Shown one piece after another: positions 56,680 through 64,000 of a stretch of DNA of 64,000 nucleotides. Source of the stretch: Hymenopus coronatus (Eukaryota > Arthropoda > Insecta > Mantodea > Hymenopodidae). The stretch lies in the NCBI GenBank assembly GCA_030762935.1, contig CM060887.1, positions 17,166,501 to 17,230,500 on the forward strand, in the 5' to 3' direction. Position 1 is the first letter of the stretch, and each line of letters starts with the position of its first letter. The position numbers and the translations under genes are program-made. The notes under the pieces were generated by a model. It was given only the letters and a program-made list of their open reading frames with translations. It did not search any database and was not told the origin of the DNA.

Positions 56680-56735
<56 letters not shown>
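55322..56735 (+). mobile_element. LINE fragment with (ATT)n tail, interrupted by another LINE
   Basis: Plus-strand scraps of a reverse transcriptase: GILQGDLVSPLLFNFAITDI and LTLCAYANDMVIGSRM (YADD changed to YAND). After the nested insertion the thumb continues: EKVIQMILRRGGRIADRHSI, TKHIENMVIMAVT. A Cys/His tail (CELCKEQCDQYHGINC) is followed by an (ATT)n microsatellite at 56683-56735, probably the element's tail. Multiple stops. Confidence 0.65.
55509..55904 (-). mobile_element. 5'-truncated LINE piece nested in the older LINE
   Basis: Flanked by a perfect 12 bp duplication AAATTGCATCTC (55497-55508 and 55905-55916). The minus strand encodes RWFGHINRMDESRKPNRYGK and a Glu/Arg-rich tail, the hallmark end (RWxGHxxRM) of many LINE ORF2 proteins. 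The outer LINE frame resumes on the other side. Confidence 0.75.
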
Positions 56736-56736
<1 letters not shown>

Positions 56737-56744
56737 CATACCAT

Positions 56745-57765
56745 TCTGAAACAATTGTAATAATTACTTTTCTCTACACAGTACATGGCACATAGGTAGA
56801 GAAGGTATTGCAATCCACCCCAAAATTTAATACTGATTTCACTGGAAATACAGATTTTAGGATACTTGTATCCAAAAAAAGAAAGCATTTTTAGAGAAAG
56901 GTCCAGGTGTGTTTCTGTAAACATGATAACTCCAAAATGAAAAGTTGGTAAAATACCAAACTTGGTAGAGGAGAGTTTAGTATTTTCCAAGAATGTGACA
57001 TGAAAGTTTTAAGGAAAATCCCCACCCCAAACTACCCTTTACATGGAAAATTTTGATTTTCTCAAAAATGGTTAATGATTTTGATTAAAATATAGTATAT
57101 TAAAGATATTTATGTGACAAAATGTATATCTTTGATTTTCTGGGAATAGCCTCTGAAAACCTCTGTCTCCATTCTGGATGAATGTGGCTGAATTTTGTAT
57201 AACTCGTAAACCATAAGAGATAGACAAAAACTTTAGACTTCATTAAAACCATAATTTGTCATATACATTTTTTTTTGCAAAATTAACCATTTTTGTGATT
57301 CCTTGTGATTAGTTTCATTGTAAAATACTTGAAACTTTTCTCTTATGAAAATGGTTAATGATTTTGATTAAAATATAGTATATTAAAGATATTTATGTGA
57401 CAAAATGTATATCTTTGATTTTCTGGAAATAGCCTCTGAAAACCTCTGTCTCCATTCTGGATGAATGTGGCTGATTGTCATATACATTTTTTTGCAAAAT
57501 TAACCATTTTTGAGATTCCTTGTGATTAGTTTCATTGTAAAATACTTGAAACTTTTCTCTTATGGCAATGCAAACAGATAGATTTGTCACATGGCAACCA
57601 GCTTTTAAAAGATTTGGCTATCACTTTAGCCGTCTATTTACAAGAAAGCAAGAAATAAGATCATTTCTGCTAATGTTTATCTCCATTACCACAACATAGA
57701 TAGAAGAATACACTTTTTAACAATAATTTGTTACAAATATACGGGGAAAGCCATGTGAATGGAAG
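56745..57765 (-). repeat. Repeat R, copy 4, with an internal tandem duplication
   Basis: Minus-strand copy with all R landmarks (GTAGAGAAGGTATTGCAATC, AATACCAAACTTGGTAGAGG, AAGCCATGTGAATGGAAG at the far end). The stretch from 57065 to 57565 is a tandem duplication with a 283 bp offset. The second unit has lost about 65 bp. Confidence 0.7.
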
Positions 57766-58996
57766 ACATCAGATTTTTGGGTTTGTTGTGGCAAGCAAGA
57801 AGGGTAAAATGAAGTGTGGATGGAACAAATCTGCAGAAGATGACGCATATGCATGTTCAGAGAAGCAGAACTGACTCTTACATAACATTTCAGTCAAAAT
57901 TTAGTGGCAAATCTTGAATTAATGTTACTTCCCAATTCTAATATGTTTGCCTGACATGTTTTCTGCATGTGGCATATGGATCTGTGGTCATGAAGCAGGG
58001 TTAACTGAAGTAGCCAATCAACTTTTAAGCCTCCTTCACACCAGCTCAAAGGTTGTGTTGCCAGCACAGATTGTCCCATGGCAGTGTTTTGTTTGCTTTA
58101 GCAGTAAATGTATCATTGCACTGTGGCACAATGTTATAAATTTAAGCATACATTCGGTGAACACTATACTTAAATACCAAGTTTGGCATTTAATAGACTT
58201 TTCTTTAGCCACATTTTTAAAATTCAAAGTTTGTCCTATCCAAATGAAAGTTAGTTATACATATGGATAAAATATGAACTTAGGATTAAATATGGTAATA
58301 AACTTAAATAAAAAAAAAAATTGTTGCTAATGTTCTGAAAGTTTTGGAATGAAATTAAAAAAGCTGGCTTGAGGCATGTTTAGACATTGTAAAATAAAAG
58401 GAAAGTGGAGAAAATAAACTTTAAAGCTTTCTTTTATTAGATGTAATACTGTGCACAAACATTTAAATCATGTCATGTTGGAATCTTAAAAGTATTAAAA
58501 TAGAATGGTATATGTGCTTACTCTGCAAAAATGAAGCTAATTATGTTATGCCTGTGCTGTTATGTTTTGTATGGAATTTTATTATTTGTTGTGTTCTTGA
58601 TACTGGATGTCTTTAACCATTCCCAGTGAAATACAACTTAGCATGTGTCAAAATCAAGAATGCTCCAAGTTCCTCTGCTGCAATAAAAGTTACCTGCTTT
58701 GGTTACTGATTTATCCCGTGCAGTTACTGGTTACCAGAATATATGCATATAAAGAACTAGAGCTTTCCAGAACTATAGAACTGGCATTAACCCTTTATTG
58801 TGCAAAGTATTTTCTACATATGAAACACCTTCTCTTAATTGCTAAGCTGGGTTTGAATCCTAGCCACTACTGTCAAATATGTGTGTGGTAAAGGATAGGG
58901 AGGGCTCATGCAAAATGACAGGTGTGATGCTGTTCATTTGACAGCAGTTACAGGACTTCACTGTTTGTTTTAAAAAAAACACATACTGTACAGCAA
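57766..58996. other. Probable intron with a short R fragment
   Basis: TACCAAGTTTGGCATTTAAT at about 58168-58190 is a small R piece. Nothing else recognised. Confidence 0.35.
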
Positions 58997-59206
58997 TATT
59001 TGACATTCAAGAGGTCCTGAGTTTGAATCTCAGTTTAGGCGGGTTAACCTGATAAGGTTTCTTCTGGAGTTTTCCCTTTTCTGAGAAGATGAATGTCAAA
59101 CAACTATCTTCCATGGACCCCAAACTCATTTAATCATCAATTCATTCATTTTCTGATATGATCTACCACGTTAAAGGACGTTAAACTACAAAATGTAAAT
59201 AAAGTA
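58997..59206 (+). repeat. SINE family B, copy 2
   Basis: Box B-like GGTCCTGAGTTTGAATCTC, then GGGTTAACCTGATAAGGTTT, CCATGGACCCCAAACTCATT and an AAATGTAAATAAA tail, matching the minus-strand copy at 1262-1497. The head is damaged. Confidence 0.6.
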
Positions 59207-59985
59207 ACATAATGATATAAAATAGCTACAAATGCTCGTATTTTATTGTTAAAAGCCAGTACAATTAAAAAAATACTTCAAATGCTCTAAAAATAATTAT
59301 CTAACAGTTACTATGCGTTTATGACATAAATAAAACAGTGCTCTTAAGTTCTGCCAGTTCTATGCATCCACTTTTAGATGTGTATGAAATTATATTAGAA
59401 TTTGCATAAAAATCATATTTTGAGAGGCAAATGTGGTGTTTGCCAATAAATATTAAAATATTGATTAGTATGAATATTTATTGCTCAATAATAGTGCATA
59501 ACAGTGCAGATAAAAGAAATTATCTTGGTTGTTTACTCTTTCGGAGTGCAAATATTTCAATTAAATACTCAAACTTGCCATATTAAGACCTGCACAACTT
59601 GATTCTCTCTGATGGCCAAAATTAACTTTTACTACCCACCCAAGGGTCACATCACTTTAGACCTTGAATCTTATATCAGTGCACTATATTCATCAGTAAA
59701 AACAAATTTTTATTATTTTGCTATTAGATCAAAGTTTGGTATGTATTAATATGCTCTAAATTGACCCCAATTAAAAGCTAAATACTGTGTGTTTTGTTCA
59801 AGTTTATGACAAAATATTTGTGCACAAATATATGTGCTCCCAAATGTACAACATACCTGGACAAACTTTTAAATTTATGCTGATTCAGAATAGAAGAAAA
59901 CTTTTGTGCTACTCTACCTATTCTTCACTCGATAGTTTTCAGAACACTGGAGATCAACATTTCCATTTCTTCCATCTGGAGTTTG
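59207..59985. other. Probable intron, nothing recognised
   Basis: No supported feature. Confidence 0.3.
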
Positions 59986-59989
59986 ACAG

Positions 59990-61250
59990 ATTTCCTGCTT
60001 TGACAGAAAATTGATCCTCTGTCAAATTTTTGCAGACTTCATCTTCATTACTCAATGGTATTCTTGTATGAGGTGATATGTGCTTGTGGTATTTTCCACC
60101 TGTTATAGAATGATATTCTGGTGGAATAATTTGTCCCCAAGTTATGAAGTGCAAAATATCTCCTTTAGCAAATTGGTTTTGAAACTTAATTTAATGCCTT
60201 GTATGAGAAACTTACTGAAAATAAAATTTATTGTTTCCCTTGAAGCTACTAGTTAAGGCCATACAAGTAATCCAAAGTGTCGGAAGAAAAGTATGTCTTG
60301 ACTCCATTCTTCATCCATTATTTCTGACAATTTTGCCATATCTCCTTCAGCCTCAGAAATTCAACAAGCTCATTTTTAGAGTGCCAAAGTGTGACAGAAT
60401 TTTACTGGCTCAACCAACTTGCATCAGCATATGGCAAATTCCCATTTTCTGCATCATTTTCTTCTAGAAATGCCTGAAATATTCTGTGCTTCAAACAGAG
60501 CTGGAATATAGCTGACCACAGCAAATAGTACTTTCATACATGATTTCTGCAAACCTTTGAACATAATACTGTTCATGAATAAGGTAGTGAAAATTTTTTA
60601 ATGGTGTACCTGCAATCGTTCAGTTATTCTTGCACCAACATTTCTTCCACATATTGATGGGACCCCATCAGTACAAGCTGCTACTAAAAATCTTGACATT
60701 TAAGAATAATACTTTGGTGAAGCACATCTTCAATTTTTTGCAGTCTCCTTTCCTATTCTTCCTTTCATATAAAACAAATCAGTAAGCTTCTCTGCCACAT
60801 CTGAATTTTTATTAATACTTATAACAAAGAGTAAAAGCTATTCAATAACTTTCACATCAGTGCTCTCCACCACAATAAATGAATAACATACAATCACGTA
60901 TTAAGATTCTCCATAATATCAGTCTCCCTGCGCTGAACTGCAGAGAAACTAATATTTTCAAAATCATTTTTCTTATCTGGACACATTTCAAAAATGGCAA
61001 TCATCAGACATTTTTATCTACTCTCCTTCAGTAATAGGTATGTAAGCACAAAGTCTTGTGATATTTTTAAGCTTACCATTATGGCAACTTCATTTGCAGA
61101 TGTTGCTTTCTTAAACGTTCGTTGCTCACCACTCAAAGCTGTCAATAATTTTACTGTTTAAATTTCCTTTTCACTTGCTTGCAGCTTGCAGATCTTCAGA
61201 ACTACGTGGGCATTCTATATCAGAACATGTAATGTGTAACTGAAGAATAA
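59990..61250 (-). pseudogene. Degenerate hAT transposase (ZBED5/GTF2IRD2-like)
   Basis: Minus-strand scraps in family order: IVESTDVKVIE, LLLFVISINKNSDVAEKLTD, CTDGVPSICGRNVGARITER, a frame-shifted middle, IFQAFLEENDAENGNLPYAD followed by ASWLSQ (the WLSR motif), NELVEFLRL and a C-terminal DRGSIFCQSRKSVKL. These match the hAT-derived proteins related to ZBED5, FAM200 and GTF2IRD2. Full of stops; terminal repeats not found. Confidence 0.6.
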
Positions 61251-61315
61251 AATAACATCATAATAATGTATGTGTGGGAGAAAATAGCTTAACTCAAAAA
61301 CATTTGATATTTAAT

Positions 61316-61515
61316 TTCAGTATCTTCCAAAGATGTGACACATTGATTTTCAAGGAAATCCCCATCCCAAATTGTGCTATTTGAGGTATTTTGTTTTATT
61401 GTTTAATTTTTCTCAGAAATGGCTAAAACTTAATTACAATATCACATTGTGACAAAATGTTATTCTTAAATTTTCTGAATTCCTGTTGATTGAGGAAGAA
61501 TTTTGTATAAAAGGT
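61316..61515 (-). repeat. Repeat R, copy 5a (minus)
   Basis: AGTATCTTCCAAAGATGTGA, CAAGGAAATCCCCATCCCAA and GGAAGAATTTTGTATAAAAG in the minus-strand order of R. Forms an inverted pair with copy 5b. Confidence 0.55.
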
Positions 61516-61821
61516 AGGGACCATTCAAAAAGAAAATTACATATAAACCTAACAAAGCCTTAATACAAATCAGTGTGTAACCATTCACAATGAAAGATGC
61601 AGTATTGGTATTAGCCAACCAAAAAGAGAGAACAAACAAAGGTCAACTAACAGTTGAGTGAAACTGATTGATTCTGAGCAGACAGTGATAGATAGCATTT
61701 ATGCATATGTAAATTACAGTAAATTTGCTTGGAATAGTATGTGTAAAATCATCTGGGCAAAAACAATGGCTTGTTTGATATGACCAATCAGGTTAGGGCA
61801 TTAAACTAAAAAAAAAATTGT

Positions 61822-62342
61822 GTTCCATTCACATGACTTTCCCTACATCTCTGTAACAAATTATTTTAATAAGCTTATTCCTCTATCTGTTTCATGCTAA
61901 TCAAGATAAACATTAGCAGAAATGGTATTATTACTTAGTTCCTTATAAGTAGAGGGAAATGAGGGAATACACAAGGCTAAACCGACAATCAAATGTTTTA
62001 AAATGTGGTTGCTATGGGATTTAAATCTGTTTCTTTACATGGCCAGGAGTTGACAAGTCACTGTATGAGAAAATTTTTAAGTATTTTAAAACTAAAACAA
62101 TAAGAAATATCTCAAATGGTAAACTCCACACAAAAAAAATGTATATGACATAAACTGTATGTTTTAACGAGATCCACATTTTTTGTGTAGTAAAATTTTG
62201 TCTATCTCTTATGGTTTACCAATTATGCAAAATTCAGCTAGAATGAACTCGCCTTCAGAAGCTATTCCCAGAAAATTGTAGATAACATTTTATTTGTGAT
62301 GTAAATAGCTTTAATATGCAGTTTTTAATCAAAATTGGTGAG
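61822..62342 (+). repeat. Repeat R, copy 5b (plus)
   Basis: CCATTCACATGACTTTCCCT, TTTCATGCTAATCAAGATAA, TATGGTTTACCAATTATGCA and ATTTGTGATGTAAATAGCTT in R order, ending at AATCAAAATTGGTGAG, about halfway through the consensus. Confidence 0.65.
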
Positions 62343-62479
62343 CCATGATAAAGATGTTAAGATGATAAAGAGCCTTAACACCTAATCCTGTACCTGCAGT
62401 CTTCCAAGACTTATTTTCTAGCAGGTGCGTGCTCAAACACAAAACATTAGCCGAATAACTGCTATAAATAGTTTTCTAC

Positions 62480-62690
62480 GAAGTCCGTGCCCATGTCTCA
62501 GTCATCTTAAATACCAGGCCATAATATCTCGCGAACCAATCAGATGTTAGCTTCATCCCAGCTCTTATAAATACCAGTCTCCGCAAGCTCAAACCATCAG
62601 TTCACCCTGAAGACGAGGAAGATGCACTTCTTCGAAACGTTGGTGTCAAGCCAAGTTAACACCTGGCTAGAAGCCCGAGAAGATTTTGAA
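62480..62690 (+). repeat. Retroelement terminal sequence with hammerhead-like motif
   Basis: Less AT-rich block ending in CCTGAAGACGAGGAAG / CTTCTTCGAAACGTTGGTG. The CTGAAGA (62607-62613) and GAAACGTT (62634-62641) boxes flank a 7-8 bp stem, and CACC before the first box can pair with GGTG after the second. This is the layout of hammerhead motifs carried by Penelope-like elements, but with one extra base after the CTGAAGA box. Confidence 0.4.
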
Positions 62691-63130
62691 TATTTTTTTA
62701 AATTTTATTTTTGCCAAAAAGCAATTCTAGCTGAACAGAATAATATAAATGGGTTACTTTAATTGCTTTTTAGTAGTTTGTCCATCCTTTGCCTCTACCT
62801 TAACATAATGTCTGCTTACTTTGAACTATAATCATCTGTGTATCTAGAGTAATCTGGACATTAGTGAATACTATTACCAAAAATATGTAATTTTTTTTCA
62901 TGAACTCTAATTTTTTGAGTAGGTTGTTCTTAAACTATTGGATCATTATGGTTTGCATTATCGAAATGTTGCTGAAAGTTTCTGCATTAAATGTTAAAAT
63001 TGTATCATTTATAGCTGCTGCAGAAGAGGATTATAAAGTAGTTGTAAAAATAATACAATTTCAGGATTAAAAAAGCATAAAAGATACTTGTTAAATGACA
63101 TAATTGTACTTTGTATACAGCAGATGGTAG
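62691..63130. other. Probable intron, nothing recognised
   Basis: No supported feature. Confidence 0.3.
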
Positions 63131-63132
63131 TA

Positions 63133-64000
63133 CAAGGGTCGGTTGATAAGTCCTGGGCTCTCAATGAAAACAGCATTTTAAAAAAACTTTTTTTGCTTTA
63201 ATTCTCAGGATAATCTCCAGAAAGGCTAATACATTTGTCATGTCAGTGTTCTAATTTAATTAAACTATCTCTGTAGTGCAATTCATCAAGGTCCTCAAAA
63301 TAGCTATTTACCGCATCAATGACCTCATTGCTGTGAAATCTTCGTCCTCCAAGAAATGTTTTGAGATTTGGGAATAGCTAGTAGTCACTGGGTGCTAGAT
63401 CTGGTGAATAGGATGGATGTTCAAGCAATTCAAACTTTAATTCGCACATTTTTCCCATTGCAATAACTGAACGATGAGCCAGACCATTGTCGTGATGAAA
63501 CAAGATTCCCCCCCCCCCCCCCAAATGAGGTCTTTTTCTTTTCACCTCATCTCTCAAATGTTGCAGTAAGCTTGCGTAGTAGTCACCAGTGATACTTTTA
63601 CCCTTTTCCAAGTAATCAATAAAAATAATTTCTGTGCATCCCAGAAAACACGCGTGATGACCTTGTTAGTTGACAAAATTGACTTTGCCTTTTCTGGAGT
63701 TGGTTCTTCTGGTGCAATCCACTGTTTTGATTTGATTTACTTTCTGGAGTGTAGTGATATATCCAAGTTTCATCCATGGTAATAAGCTGTCTCAAAAATT
63801 CACTGGGATTTTTATGGTAGAGCTCCACATTCTTAACAGAACAGTTTTTCTTTGCAACTTTTGATCAGGTGTCAACAAACATGGCACCCATGTTGCACAG
63901 ACCTTGTGAAAGCCCAAAACATTGCTTAAAACATCTGCACGTTCTTTTGATATGTTTATAGCCTTTGCTATCTCGTACAACTTTAATCTGCGGTCTTCCA
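63133..64000 (-). mobile_element. Mariner element of another family, cut by the window end
   Basis: Starts after TA (63131-63132) with the terminal repeat CAAGGGTCGGTTGATAAGTC. Transposase pieces on the minus strand in three frames: KAINISKERADVLSNVLGFH with TWVPCLLTPDQK; LITMDETWIYHYTPESK (first Asp); LFHHDNGLAHRS (second Asp) and SYSPDLAPSDY (third Asp). A C-run at 63509-63522 inserted into the coding region. The start of the gene lies beyond 64000. Pseudogene. Confidence 0.75.

Noticed and set aside
58840..58880. Box B-like GGGTTTGAATCCTAGCC as another SINE
   Set aside because: No box A and no match to the other SINE bodies.
1..64000. CRISPR arrays, rRNA genes or bacterial operons
   Set aside because: None seen. 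Tandem repeats here are microsatellites or transposon-derived, and the genes are eukaryotic with introns.

Overview
This is animal nuclear DNA, most likely from an insect or another arthropod with a large, transposon-rich genome. The sequence is AT-rich. Host genes are few, some are split by GT-AG introns, and most of the rest is decayed mobile DNA: mariner, hAT, piggyBac, an IS630-like transposase, Penelope-like pieces, non-LTR retrotransposons (LINEs) and several tRNA-derived SINE families. The species cannot be named from the sequence. There is no sign of bacterial, organellar or viral organisation.

Host genes, left to right. (1) About 2.8-3.66 kb, minus strand: DPM2 followed by nicotinamide riboside kinase. 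They share one uninterrupted exon, and the DPM2 stop and kinase start overlap as TAATG, which looks like one dicistronic mRNA. (2) 11.8-19.9 kb, minus: three coding exons of RPS19BP1 (AROS) with matching splice phases. The 6.5 kb intron holds a nearly full-length LINE in the opposite orientation. (3) 22.3-22.6 kb, minus: a likely last exon of an unrecognised gene, with a poly(A) signal. (4) 39.7-40.9 kb, minus: an intact, intronless KIN17 gene of 395 codons. (5) 50.72-50.79 kb, plus: the first coding exon of a KPNA3/KPNA4-type importin alpha with a full CRE site upstream. The rest of that gene probably lies to the right, so 50.8-64 kb may be intron.

Mobile DNA. Two near-identical 1.3 kb mariners lie at 10.25-11.57 kb (plus) and 30.54-31.84 kb (minus); both are inactivated only by nonsense codons. 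Two internally deleted mariners flank DPM2-NRK in the same orientation. At 5.05-9.92 kb a mariner is interrupted by an unclassified repeat (here called R), which is itself interrupted by a 2.9 kb hAT element. R recurs at least four more times. A mariner fold-back lies at 33.5-34.3 kb, and a SINE-derived hairpin with 63 bp perfect arms lies at 35.4-35.6 kb. Several insertions have clear target-site duplications (41.99-42.27, 45.44-46.06, 52.80-53.12 and 55.50-55.92 kb).

I found no obviously new defence or metabolic system. The most unusual items are the overlapping DPM2/NRK pair, the unclassified R family with its nested history, the SINE hairpin, and the LINE whose ORF1 and ORF2 lie in one frame separated by a single TAG.
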